Source: Candidatus Magasanikbacteria bacterium CG_4_10_14_0_2_um_filter_41_10
Lineage (GTDB): Bacteria > Patescibacteriota > Patescibacteriia > Magasanikbacterales > UBA922
DNA length: 26,073 nucleotides
NCBI GenBank assembly: GCA_002792995.1
Contig: PFPJ01000015.1
Span: 1-26,073, forward strand
Direction: 5' to 3'
In this document: positions 1 through 7,210 of the stretch, one piece after another
Position numbering within the stretch: position 1 is the first letter of the stretch
How the letters are laid out: every line of letters starts with the position of its first letter
The notes under the pieces: generated by a model
What the model saw: only the letters and a program-made list of their open reading frames with translations
What the model was told of the DNA's origin: nothing
Databases searched by the model: none
Program-made: the position numbers and the translations under genes

Positions 1-80
1 GATCTGCCACCTTGGACCCAGCCCTGGATCGTGACGTCCTTTCCAACATGGTCTTTGAAGTGTGAAATGCGTACGATCAT
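1..80 (-). CDS. asnS: Asparaginyl-tRNA synthetase (or related class IIb aaRS), N-terminal fragment
   Basis: Only the first 26 codons are inside the window and the gene runs off the left edge. The visible protein starts MIVRISHFKDHVGKDVTIQG and continues WVQGGR. This matches the start of the OB-fold anticodon-binding domain of class IIb synthetases, with the 'HVGKEVTIQGW' signature best known from AsnRS. That domain recognises the anticodon before the catalytic domain charges the tRNA. No Shine-Dalgarno is visible before the ATG. A possible promoter is TTGCTA with an 18-nt spacer to TAGTAT (-10 at 111-116, minus strand). AspRS or another OB-fold protein cannot be excluded from so short a piece. 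Confidence 0.65.
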   Translation of the reverse strand, partial: MIVRISHFKDHVGKDVTIQGWVQGGR

Positions 81-141
81 AGAAATATAATAACATCTAA
101 AGTACCTTGTATACTACAAAAAAGAAGCAAAAATAGCAAGG

Positions 142-169
142 TTGACAGAAAAATAATATGTGTTACTAT
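142..169 (+). promoter_or_regulatory. Promoter of GC-rich cassette A
   Basis: A perfect TTGACA -35 lies at 142-147. After 16 nt comes TACTAT at 164-169, preceded by TG plus one base, which makes an extended -10. The predicted start site is near 176, leaving a short leader that carries the AAGGAG at 186-191. The architecture is the same as the promoter of cassette B at 17919-17947. Confidence 0.65.
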
Positions 170-197
170 GTTATCCAAACCTGTCAAGGAGAAATCG

Positions 198-434
198 ATG
201 AATCCACACCACCAGACCGTACGATGGCTCCGAGACATCATGAGCCAGCTCAAAACCGCGCTGATAGTGGCGATCTTCATGGGGTGGCAGATGCCCGACG
301 AAGACTCGCCCAGAGTGATCCGCGATACGTTCGGCGTTATCTGCGGGTCTCTTGACCTGACGTTGTTCCTTGCCTTGCTCCTCGCGTGGGGAGCACTCAA
401 AATCTACGAGGGAAAGAAATCCCCATGGGGGTAG
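198..434 (+). CDS. Small GC-rich ORF of unknown function (cassette A payload), probable membrane protein
   Basis: This 78-aa protein (MNPHHQTVRWLRDIMSQLKT at its start) is not one I recognise. The start at 198 is set by AAGGAG at 186-191, six bases before the ATG; an upstream in-frame ATG at 168 lacks this. Two hydrophobic stretches (about residues 20-31 and 50-70) suggest one or two membrane segments. The C-terminus is basic (KIYEGKKSPWG). The DNA is about 57% GC by count, clearly richer than its neighbours, and codon use leans to G/C in third positions. The gene has its own promoter, is followed directly by a GC-rich hairpin and terminator, and lies between divergent asnS and a DUF6311 gene. 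Organisation matches the ORF at 18005-18259, although the proteins are unrelated. An RNA role for the transcript is also possible. Confidence 0.55.
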   Translation: MNPHHQTVRWLRDIMSQLKTALIVAIFMGWQMPDEDSPRVIRDTFGVICGSLDLTLFLALLLAWGALKIYEGKKSPWG

Positions 435-451
435 CTTTCTCGACACAGTGC

Positions 452-482
452 GCTCGGGCGGCGTCATGCACGCTGCCCGAGT
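452..482 (+). other. GC-rich hairpin at the 3' end of cassette A
   Basis: CTCGGGCGGCGT at 453-464 pairs with ACGCTGCCCGAG at 470-481 around the loop CATGC: 12 pairs with one G-U, plus a closing G-U. It starts 18 nt after the stop codon and has no U-tract of its own. A second hairpin with a U-tract follows at 493. It could stabilise the 3' end of the mRNA, belong to a compound terminator, or be a structured recombination site. Confidence 0.7.
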
Positions 483-492
483 TCACTTCTAC

Positions 493-516
493 AAACAAGA
501 GCTTCTTGTTTTTTTA
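493..516 (+). terminator. Intrinsic terminator of cassette A
   Basis: AAACAAGA at 493-500 pairs with TCTTGTTT at 504-511 around the loop GCT, with a run of T reaching 515. It closes the cassette before the promoter of the next gene. The sequence leading into it (TTCACTTCTACAAACA) resembles the one at the same place in cassette B. Confidence 0.65.
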
Positions 517-575
517 TTTACCTAAAATTCCAAGATTGGTAGAATTTTACTCATTTTTCAATCAAAAATCATACA

Positions 576-604
576 TTGTGACTCATCATATCTTGTGCTA
601 TACT
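576..604 (+). promoter_or_regulatory. Promoter of the DUF6311 gene, predicting a leaderless mRNA
   Basis: TTGTGA at 576-581, a 17-nt spacer, then TATACT at 599-604 with TGC directly before it (extended -10). The expected start site, 6-8 nt downstream, is at 610-612, while the ATG is at 614. Almost no 5' UTR would remain. Confidence 0.6.
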
Positions 605-613
605 CGGCTCCAT

Positions 614-2260
614 ATGTTCAAAAAAATAACCCTCAAAAAAAGCCTCCCTCTTCTCTTTGTCATCGTGGCATCATTTGGCACTTTTTTTTACCTATTTTCT
701 GAATTGCTTGCTCCCACATATATCGACTGGATACTGAATATCAAATCAGATCCATTTCAACATTTTATATCAGGCTTTTTTTATCGTATTGGTCCGTGGA
801 CGTTTCCACTCAATGCACCCATGATCGCCTATCCTACTGGGATATCTATTGTCTTTACTGATGCCATTCCGATCTTTGCAATATTCTTCAAACTACTCTA
901 TACACTGGGCCTTCTTCCACAAGCTCCGATACAATACTTCGGGATATGGCTCCTGCTCTGCTTTCTCCTGCAAGGGCTCGTATCGTATGCACTCTTGAAA
1001 AAAATTACAGCATCTCGTGTCTTGTCTGCTCTTGGATCCATTCTATTTCTTCTTAGTCCACCAATGCTCTTACGTATGCGCGGGCATTTTGCACTCAGTG
1101 CACATTTCCTGATCCTCCTATCACTCTTTTTCTACGCATACACCAAAACAACAAAACAAACAGTCTGGTGGTGGGGTAGCTTGTTTGTCATCTCACTCCT
1201 CGTGCATCCATATCTGTTTATGATGGTAGGGTTTCTCTATGCCGCGGATATGGTTCGCACCACGTTCATTACCAAACTGATTTCATTTCGCACGAGTAGT
1301 CTCATTATATTGGGCCATGTGATTCTTGTCCTGTGTACGATGTATGCAGCGGGATATTTTGCCATTGGGTCTGGCGTTTCTGTAGGGTTTGGTGCATTTT
1401 CTATGAATGTCCTGTCCGTCTTCAATACCTCAGACCAAAATGGTCTTCCGTGGTCACGTATTATTGCTCCTATAGCCACAGCGCCGTATCAATACGAAGG
1501 GTTCAACTATCTTGGTATTGGTATTCTTGTCCAGTTGCTCCTCTTTATTGTATTCATAACAATACAGCCATCACTGCGAAAAAAATGTATTGATACAGTA
1601 AAACAACATTGGCCTCTTGCAATCATCATAGTAGGTCTTACATTTTTTTCGATGAGCACAAAAGTATACATAGGTACACATCTTTTGTTCAACATTCCTC
1701 TTCCTGGAAAAATAGAACACCTCTTTAATATATTCCGTTCTTCAGGAAGATTTTTTTGGCCTGTCTATTATGTCCTCATGCTCATAAGCTTTGCCATATA
1801 TACTCTAATACAAAAACGAACACTGCGAATCGCATTGCTCTGTACGGTGATAGCACTCCAAATCTTTGATTTCTTCCCAAAGCTTCAAGAAATCAATACG
1901 TCATATGAATCCATTGCCTACACATCTTCATTACGCTCTCCCGAATGGGAACGATATGGTACCGAGTATGCACATGTTTCCTTTGTCCCCCACGTCAGCC
2001 CAGGTATATACGAAGACGTGTCATTTTGGGCAGCAACACATCATATGACTATCAATAGCATGTATACGGCTCGGCCGGCAAAAGATGAAGTTCAAAAACA
2101 AATTCAGATGCTCCAAGATATAAAAAATGGGATACTCTCTCCTGATACGATATATATATTTCAAATAGCAGACATTTCTGGATATATCAGTACGAGCACC
2201 ACAGCCAATGGGACTATCTCACAACTGGATGAATATACCATCCTCACGAAAAAACAATAA
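614..2260 (+). CDS. DUF6311 family multi-spanning membrane protein
   Basis: This 548-aa integral membrane protein begins MFKKITLKK, followed by a first membrane segment (about residues 13-35). The luminal-loop motif DPFQHFISGFFYRIGPWTFP and the downstream pattern SIVFTDAIPIFAIFFK, then QYFGIWLLLCFLLQG, are what I know from the DUF6311 family. These resemble GT-C glycosyltransferases or polymer-export proteins of the cell envelope. About ten or more hydrophobic helices follow, and the last 110 or so residues are soluble and probably extracytoplasmic. The reading frame is open further upstream to 386, but that part runs through cassette A and its terminator, so I place the start at 614, just after the promoter. 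No Shine-Dalgarno is present, as expected for a leaderless message. The substrate is unknown. Confidence 0.8.
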   Translation: MFKKITLKKSLPLLFVIVASFGTFFYLFSELLAPTYIDWILNIKSDPFQHFISGFFYRIGPWTFPLNAPMIAYPTGISIVFTDAIPIFAIFFKLLYTLGLLPQAPIQYFGIWLLLCFLLQGLVSYALLKKITASRVLSALGSILFLLSPPMLLRMRGHFALSAHFLILLSLFFYAYTKTTKQTVWWWGSLFVISLLVHPYLFMMVGFLYAADMVRTTFITKLISFRTSSLIILGHVILVLCTMYAAGYFAIGSGVSVGFGAFSMNVLSVFNTSDQNGLPWSRIIAPIATAPYQYEGFNYLGIGILVQLLLFIVFITIQPSLRKKCIDTVKQHWPLAIIIVGLTFFSMSTKVYIGTHLLFNIPLPGKIEHLFNIFRSSGRFFWPVYYVLMLISFAIYTLIQKRTLRIALLCTVIALQIFDFFPKLQEINTSYESIAYTSSLRSPEWERYGTEYAHVSFVPHVSPGIYEDVSFWAATHHMTINSMYTARPAKDEVQKQIQMLQDIKNGILSPDTIYIFQIADISGYISTSTTANGTISQLDEYTILTKKQ

Positions 2261-2278
2261 TACTACCGGCAGGCGTTC

Positions 2279-3055
2279 TTACACTGTCTGTATTTGTTTC
2301 CAATCTGCCCAGGTTCTCTCACTGTGATACAACATAAATTCATACACAAGTTTGTGTACGAGCCGATATTCTTCTTCGTCAATTGAGAATGAAAAAACAT
2401 CTTGCCAAGAACTCGCTACCAACAAACGTAGCGTATTAATTTCTTTTATCCCGCACGGGTACATGCTCTCTCCAATGCGTTGTTTTTCTATGGTACAAGA
2501 CGCACATAGTATACCTCCGCCCGCAAAATAAAAGGATGGTTTTTTGTCGGAAAAAGAAAGAAACTCTTTGCCAATGTCAGTATACGTTTTTTCGCAAACA
2601 ACGCACGCATCGAGTGACGGATGATAGCCGAGGTGGGAAAATAATTTGATAAGAAATGCGTCGAGAAGGATGAGTCTAACGGAAGATGCATGTGTATCTA
2701 AAAAGCGAAGAAAAGAAATAAAAAAATGATACATCTCACTATCTGCTTCTCCATCCCTGAGCATCGTCAGCATCGCATCAAGACTATATCCGAGCATGTG
2801 TATCGTCGACAACGACTGGAGGATGTAAAAAAATGATTCAACAGGCTGAACATTGGTAAGATACGACCATTCCTTTTTTCCTTCAGCAATACCAAAACTT
2901 ACCAACGATGAAGGCTCGATGTGAGAAGTATTTTTACTGACAATTTTCTTCACTCCTCGCGCAATATATTCATGTTTTCCCTCCTCTGCCGTCAATATTG
3001 TGATGATCTGATCGGCCTCACGAAAATCACGTCGAGAGAGAACAACTCCATACAT
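2279..3055 (-). CDS. recO: DNA repair protein RecO
   Basis: This 258-aa protein has an N-terminal OB-fold (VLSRRDFREADQIITILTAEEGKHE..ARGVKK) typical of RecO, then a helical C-terminal domain. It also has two CxxC pairs (CVVC near residue 151 and CASC near 186), the zinc-binding cysteines present in many RecO proteins. RecO helps load RecA on SSB-coated DNA in the RecFOR pathway and anneals complementary strands. It is the last gene of the map-ruvX-recO operon and begins 2 nt after the ruvX stop, so translation is probably coupled. Its end lies 18 nt from the convergent DUF6311 gene, with no clear terminator between them. Confidence 0.9.
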   Translation of the reverse strand: MYGVVLSRRDFREADQIITILTAEEGKHEYIARGVKKIVSKNTSHIEPSSLVSFGIAEGKKEWSYLTNVQPVESFFYILQSLSTIHMLGYSLDAMLTMLRDGEADSEMYHFFISFLRFLDTHASSVRLILLDAFLIKLFSHLGYHPSLDACVVCEKTYTDIGKEFLSFSDKKPSFYFAGGGILCASCTIEKQRIGESMYPCGIKEINTLRLLVASSWQDVFSFSIDEEEYRLVHKLVYEFMLYHSERTWADWKQIQTV

Positions 3056-3057
3056 AC

Positions 3058-3432
3058 TTACTTGTGGCTATCAAGATAACTCTGCAATATGACCATCGCA
3101 GATTTTTCATCTCTCGACGCTGTCCCACCCATCGCGTCAGCTTGTTTTGAAGAAAATCGCTCGTCATATAATACGACAGGGACCTGAACCATGATTTCCA
3201 AGGCTTCTACAAATTCATGAACACGCTTTGTGTTCATATTCTCTCCCCCATCCATACCAAGGGGGTTGCCTATGACTACTTTTTGTATTCCTTCGTCTGC
3301 GATCAATGTAGGCAACTCAGTTTGCCACGTATCATGAGCCACAATACCAAATGGCAATATCACATCAAGTCCACTCTGAACCCATGCCAACCCAATTCTT
3401 TTTTGTCCAAAATCAATACCAAGAATATTCAT
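3058..3432 (-). CDS. ruvX: Putative pre-16S rRNA nuclease / Holliday junction resolvase RuvX (YqgF)
   Basis: At 124 aa this is slightly shorter than the E. coli protein. It starts MNILGIDFGQKRIGLAW, the RNase H-like first strand carrying the catalytic Asp of the YqgF family. The family's VVIGNPLGMDG, VVLYDERFSS and DEKSAMVILQSYL motifs follow, the latter two carrying the remaining acidic residues. The family processes the 5' end of 16S rRNA in E. coli and has also been described as a Holliday junction resolvase. The gene lies 9 nt after the preceding membrane-protein gene and 2 nt before recO. No Shine-Dalgarno is seen. Confidence 0.92.
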   Translation of the reverse strand: MNILGIDFGQKRIGLAWVQSGLDVILPFGIVAHDTWQTELPTLIADEGIQKVVIGNPLGMDGGENMNTKRVHEFVEALEIMVQVPVVLYDERFSSKQADAMGGTASRDEKSAMVILQSYLDSHK

Positions 3433-3441
3433 ATATGTCTA

Positions 3442-5157
3442 TTATCCTGTTACGTCTTCCAACATAACATCAATATTAAGCGTTTTCATTTCATCGTCTG
3501 GAGATATATCTACGTCACGACTCACAGAATCAAACCTTTCTTTTTCAAAACGAATAAGAAATGACCCAACAACAGGTGGAAAATAATATCTTCCAAACAC
3601 ATCAGTCACATAGTAATGCAACAATTTTTTGTACGGTCCATTAAACAAAAATACTTTTACACGTGAGAGAGGTTTTCCATTCTTTCCTTTGACAATGCCA
3701 AATTGTTTTATCTTTCGTTGTGAAGACAATCGACGAAATACAAAAAATAAGATGACATGAACCAAGAAAAGAATCACGACCCACCACTTTGGGACGAAAA
3801 AGAAAAAAACAGCTGTGGACAGTGGACCTACTGCCGAAAAAATAGTCGCAATCCTATATCGCCATTTTTTTATAAAAAATGCTCTGACAGAGACTGCCTC
3901 CACAGCGGGATCAAGTGGAATATGTTTGTCTACAACATCTCCTTTTGAATCCACCGTAAAGGTATGCCCAAAATAATACTGCGCGTCCCCTTTCAGCAAA
4001 GTCGATGGAAAGGCATACCCTTGTTTACTTGCTTCAACACGGTAGGTGCCAAGTGGAGGCAAGAAAAAATATTCGCCTTTACGGTTGGTTACCATACTCC
4101 GAAGAATGGTCTTTTTTTCTTCATCAATAAGTCGTACCGTTGACAAATCAATAGGATCTCCATTCATAGCATCGAGCACCTGTCCCCAATTTCGACGAGA
4201 ACCTCTGAGCAACAAGAACGGCTGTGTAAACAAAAATTGAAGATACAAAAATACATTTGCAATTCCTGCTGCAAAGGGAATATTCACCGCTGCGAGTCCA
4301 AGAATAACAGGCGCTGTTTTTTTGATGACACATTGTTCAATATAGGATTCGTCTTCTGATGACCGAGACGTGATAAATGTTTTGATATCCAACAATCCAT
4401 GACGCGCTGCAGCCTCTGTTGCACAGTCAACAACAATCTCCGACGTCGTATAAAAGTCAGCAATGTCCTTCAAACCGGCTTGCGTATAACACGCGACAAG
4501 TCCTTGTTGCTTTTGCACATCCAAGGTATCAGCCTGTTCTCCTATAAGGACATTCTTCAAACACGTATCAAGCGTAAATTTGGTTTGCAGTGAAAGTGTA
4601 TTATAATCTCCCCCACTGAGCTGTGCCTGAATTGCTTTTTGCATGATTGGCAATCGCCAAATACTGTCTTTCGGGATTTGATCTCGATAACATGCAGCCA
4701 ATAACTCTATCGTAGTATTTTTTTCTTCAGCATAGCACTGTTCTGTGCTCTTGTTAGGAGTCCACATACACGTAGCGATTCGTGCATATTGTCCTCTCTG
4801 CACATCAGCATTACAATTTTCAAGAGCAAAATCTGACGTCGCTGTCGAAAAATCATATGTCTGCAAAAACGGAGGTAATAGCCCTGTTTTATTATATTGT
4901 TTATAACAGTCTGTCGCATCAGCAAGCCACTCTGAATAGCGAACCTGTGCATCACTTACATATTGATTATTTGCAGAAGTAACACATGCATACAATTCCG
5001 GTAAGACGGCTGATTCTGCCACTCCTTGCAACGAAATAGGAAACTCATCTGTTTGAGCATGTACAGGTACAGGAACAAAGAATAGGATCAAAAACAATAG
5101 TGCAGCAAGAAATCCTCGCTGCACTACAGAAAAAAAATCTATAAAAAAATTTACCAT
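3442..5157 (-). CDS. Exported/membrane protein with two carboxypeptidase-regulatory-like domains
   Basis: I place the start at 5157 (MVNFFIDFFSVVQRGFLAAL), 4 nt after the map stop; the frame extends upstream into map but has no support there. The 571-aa protein has a signal peptide with a cleavage-like VHAQ end near residue 35. A soluble region of about 250 residues with many spaced cysteines follows, then a hydrophobic segment near residues 285-310. A beta-sandwich of the CarboxypepD_reg / prealbumin type comes next (GEYFFLPPLGTYRVEASKQG), then two membrane helices around 440-485. A second similar domain (GRYYFPPVVGSFLIRFEKE) ends the protein. Such domains often carry adhesion or scaffold roles. 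Exact function is unknown. It lies in an operon with map, ruvX and recO. Confidence 0.75.
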   Translation of the reverse strand: MVNFFIDFFSVVQRGFLAALLFLILFFVPVPVHAQTDEFPISLQGVAESAVLPELYACVTSANNQYVSDAQVRYSEWLADATDCYKQYNKTGLLPPFLQTYDFSTATSDFALENCNADVQRGQYARIATCMWTPNKSTEQCYAEEKNTTIELLAACYRDQIPKDSIWRLPIMQKAIQAQLSGGDYNTLSLQTKFTLDTCLKNVLIGEQADTLDVQKQQGLVACYTQAGLKDIADFYTTSEIVVDCATEAAARHGLLDIKTFITSRSSEDESYIEQCVIKKTAPVILGLAAVNIPFAAGIANVFLYLQFLFTQPFLLLRGSRRNWGQVLDAMNGDPIDLSTVRLIDEEKKTILRSMVTNRKGEYFFLPPLGTYRVEASKQGYAFPSTLLKGDAQYYFGHTFTVDSKGDVVDKHIPLDPAVEAVSVRAFFIKKWRYRIATIFSAVGPLSTAVFFFFVPKWWVVILFLVHVILFFVFRRLSSQRKIKQFGIVKGKNGKPLSRVKVFLFNGPYKKLLHYYVTDVFGRYYFPPVVGSFLIRFEKERFDSVSRDVDISPDDEMKTLNIDVMLEDVTG

Positions 5158-5161
5158 ATAC

Positions 5162-5968
5162 CTACTTTTCTGAAGGACGTTTGGTAGCGACAAGCGGACC
5201 GTCGTCTGTAATAATAATCGTGTGCTCAAAATGTGCAGACAAACTTCCATCGTCAGTGACAATCGTCCACCCATCATCAAGTTCATCCGTACGATAATCC
5301 CCGACGGTTATCATTGGTTCAATTGCAATCACGACACCTGGAACAAGAATCTTTTTTTCAAGATATGCTTCATAATAATTTGGCACGGCAGGGTCCTCGT
5401 GAACCTCATGACCAACACCATGCCCAACCAAATCACGCACGATACCGTATCCTTGTGGTTCAATATATCGTTCGATAACTTTTCCAATTTCAGCAACAGA
5501 GGTACCCACGGTTGCGACATGGATTGCCTTTTCAAGAGATTTTTGTGTGACAGAAAGAAGCTGTCTTGCTTGACTATTAATTTCTCCGACAGGGACAGTA
5601 ATTGCCGTATCAGTAAAAAAACCATTGCCCCTCTGCCCAACACCACTGTTGGCTGGATACTGCATGCCAATATCAATGCTGAGAATTTGCCCATCAATGA
5701 GTACTCTCTTCGACGGAATACCATGAACAATTTCATCATTGATACAGGCACAAATGGTACCTGGAAACGGTGGATGTCCTGAAGGTGCATACCCCTTGAA
5801 AGCAGGAATGCCCCCAGCAGCAATGATTTGCCTTTCTGCCTCAGCATCGATCTCGCGTGTCGTAACCCCAGGAGCGACCATATGAGACAGATTCTCCAAA
5901 ATACGTCCAAGGATACGCCCTCCTTCAAAGATTGCGTTCTGTTCTTCAAGTGTTTTTATATATGCCAT
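5162..5968 (-). CDS. map: Methionine aminopeptidase type I
   Basis: This 268-aa protein removes the initiator methionine from nascent proteins. The pita-bread fold motifs are all present: HGIP with the substrate-binding His (near residue 83), DIGMQY and FFTDTAIT with the two metal-binding Asp residues, GHGVGHEVHEDP, IEPM, and EHTI with the last metal-ligand Glu. The segment between the two ligand Asp residues is about seven residues longer than in E. coli (QYPANSGVGQRGNG), probably a surface loop. It heads the operon with the downstream membrane protein, ruvX and recO. The usual secY-adk-map order is kept, though map has its own promoter and an intervening terminator. Confidence 0.95.
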   Translation of the reverse strand: MAYIKTLEEQNAIFEGGRILGRILENLSHMVAPGVTTREIDAEAERQIIAAGGIPAFKGYAPSGHPPFPGTICACINDEIVHGIPSKRVLIDGQILSIDIGMQYPANSGVGQRGNGFFTDTAITVPVGEINSQARQLLSVTQKSLEKAIHVATVGTSVAEIGKVIERYIEPQGYGIVRDLVGHGVGHEVHEDPAVPNYYEAYLEKKILVPGVVIAIEPMITVGDYRTDELDDGWTIVTDDGSLSAHFEHTIIITDDGPLVATKRPSEK

Positions 5969-5990
5969 ATAATGTTATGTATGTGTGAAT

Positions 5991-6018
5991 AGTCTAGCAC
6001 AGAGAGACAAAAAATCAA
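5991..6018 (-). promoter_or_regulatory. Promoter of the map-ruvX-recO operon
   Basis: Read on the minus strand: TTGATT (6018-6013), 16 nt, then TAGACT (5996-5991) preceded by TGC, an extended -10. The predicted start is about 15 nt upstream of the map ATG, so the 5' UTR is short and lacks a Shine-Dalgarno. Confidence 0.5.
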
Positions 6019-6138
6019 GATGTCCACACGATACAGCATAGACAAAAACGCCAATCAGCTATATAATATGCAAGCTCTTTTACGGCATACCATTGTGTAT
6101 ACCGTATAACAACATTCTCGAGAGAATGGCCGAAAGGC

Positions 6139-6208
6139 AAAAAAAACCGACCTCTCCTATTGAGACACGACATCGCTAGCTGTCGGACTCTGGGAAGGTC
6201 GTTTTTTT
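6139..6208 (-). terminator. Branched bidirectional terminator after adk
   Basis: The outer arms CGACCT (6148-6153) and AGGTCG (6196-6201) are flanked by an A-run at 6139-6146 and a T-run at 6202-6208. An inner stem pairs CGACA (6168-6172) with TGTCG (6181-6185). It lies 16 nt after the adk stop on the minus strand. The A/T runs suit termination from both sides. Confidence 0.6.
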
Positions 6209-6223
6209 ATCTATCAACAACTC

Positions 6224-6811
6224 TTATGAGACAATATGCTGAATCGCTCTTTCGACATCATCCATAGAACGACGACCGTCGACAATCTTCAATAAGTGAT
6301 GCTCTTCATAAAATTCTTTGATCGGTAACAATGCAGCATTCCCCTGCACTTTGATACGTTCCCGCAAAATCTCAGGTGTATCATCGGGTCGAGACTGATA
6401 TCCGCTTGCGATGCGTGCCTTGAGTCTATCAAAACTTTCATCGTCATCAAGAGCAATTTCAATTACTTGGACATCACTGACCACGTCCATTTCTTCAAAA
6501 AAAGTATGATAGCGTTCTGCTTGTGCCTTATTTCTCACAACGCCATCCAAAACAACTTTTTTACCCATTGCAAGTGCGTCGCGAATAGCATCAAATCCCA
6601 ATCGATAAACCACAGCGTCCTGTACCAATTTTCCTTCTAACATCGTTTGAAATGCTTCTTGCAGTTCCTCATCAAGATCAGTTCTTCCTTGCAATCCACG
6701 AAGCAAATCTCCTGTCGAGATATGGACATATCCGTAGTTCTCGACAAGACGCATTGCTTGTGTCCCCTTTCCACTCCCTGGAATACCTAGTAGAATAATA
6801 ATCTTTTTCAT
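6224..6811 (-). CDS. adk: Adenylate kinase
   Basis: This 195-aa enzyme interconverts ATP + AMP and 2 ADP. The start MKKIIILLGIPGSGKGTQ at 6811 puts the P-loop in its usual place, and an in-frame extension upstream overlaps the preceding gene. STGDLLR (AMP site) is present. The usual DGFPR appears as DGVVRN, keeping the Asp, Gly and Arg. The RPDDTPEILRERI segment corresponds to the RxDD..RL motif after the LID. The LID is short with no zinc-binding cysteines, as in short-type kinases. Alternative nucleotide specificity (UMP/CMP kinase-like) is possible because of the altered motif, but the position between secY and map favours adk. Confidence 0.85.
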   Translation of the reverse strand: MKKIIILLGIPGSGKGTQAMRLVENYGYVHISTGDLLRGLQGRTDLDEELQEAFQTMLEGKLVQDAVVYRLGFDAIRDALAMGKKVVLDGVVRNKAQAERYHTFFEEMDVVSDVQVIEIALDDDESFDRLKARIASGYQSRPDDTPEILRERIKVQGNAALLPIKEFYEEHHLLKIVDGRRSMDDVERAIQHIVS

Positions 6812-6815
6812 ACAG

Positions 6816-7106
6816 TTACTTCGATTCAAAATAATGTTCAAATTGTGTTAATACCCCTTTTTTATCGTTCACGCTAATTATCTGTTTTGACACAAGAGAA
6901 CGAAGAATCATATCTATCTTCCGAAGAGAAATTTTTCCGTCCTGTCGCGCCCCATCAAGTGCATCTTCCACCACATACTCCTCTTCACTATCAAGTGTAC
7001 GGACGCGAGACTGTGATACCAAAAGACGAATATGCTCTCGAGAAACCGATTTCATATCTGCCGAATACGTAGCATGTGTTCCAAAGACATAATCAAAAAA
7101 ACCCAT
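6816..7106 (-). CDS. Conserved-looking small protein of unknown function between secY and adk
   Basis: The protein is 96 aa, starting MGFFDYVFGTHATYSADMKS. I prefer the ATG at 7106 because AGGA lies about nine bases upstream; a GTG two codons earlier is the alternative. It is soluble, charged and probably helical, with a possible winged-helix-like stretch (EDALDGARQDGKISLRKIDM, then ILRSLVSKQIISV near the C-terminus). I recognise no family. The adk start is 4 nt after its stop, so the two are probably translated together from the promoter at 7136-7164. Confidence 0.7.
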   Translation of the reverse strand: MGFFDYVFGTHATYSADMKSVSREHIRLLVSQSRVRTLDSEEEYVVEDALDGARQDGKISLRKIDMILRSLVSKQIISVNDKKGVLTQFEHYFESK

Positions 7107-7135
7107 AGACACTATTCCTAGTTACTAAGATATTC

Positions 7136-7164
7136 ACTATAGCAATAAAAAAGTAGCCTTTCAA
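7136..7164 (-). promoter_or_regulatory. Promoter of the small-protein/adk operon
   Basis: On the minus strand, TTGAAA (7164-7159), a 17-nt spacer and TATAGT (7141-7136) preceded by TGC. It sits directly after the secY terminator, so adk is uncoupled from the ribosomal-protein transcript. Confidence 0.6.
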
Positions 7165-7172
7165 GTCAATAT

Positions 7173-7200
7173 AAAAAAGCGCTCATTCGCGCTTTTTTTT
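7173..7200 (-). terminator. Terminator after secY (bidirectional)
   Basis: AAAAAAGCGC (7173-7182), loop TCATTC, GCGC plus eight T (7189-7200). It lies 10 nt after the secY stop and ends the spc operon. Confidence 0.75.
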
Positions 7201-7210
7201 ATATATCAGC

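Noticed and set aside
523..549. AT-rich hairpin TAAAATTCCA / TGG-TA-GAATTTTA upstream of the DUF6311 promoter
   Set aside because: It lies between the cassette A terminator and the promoter, is AT-rich and could be chance. No partner copy or binding-site logic supports an operator.
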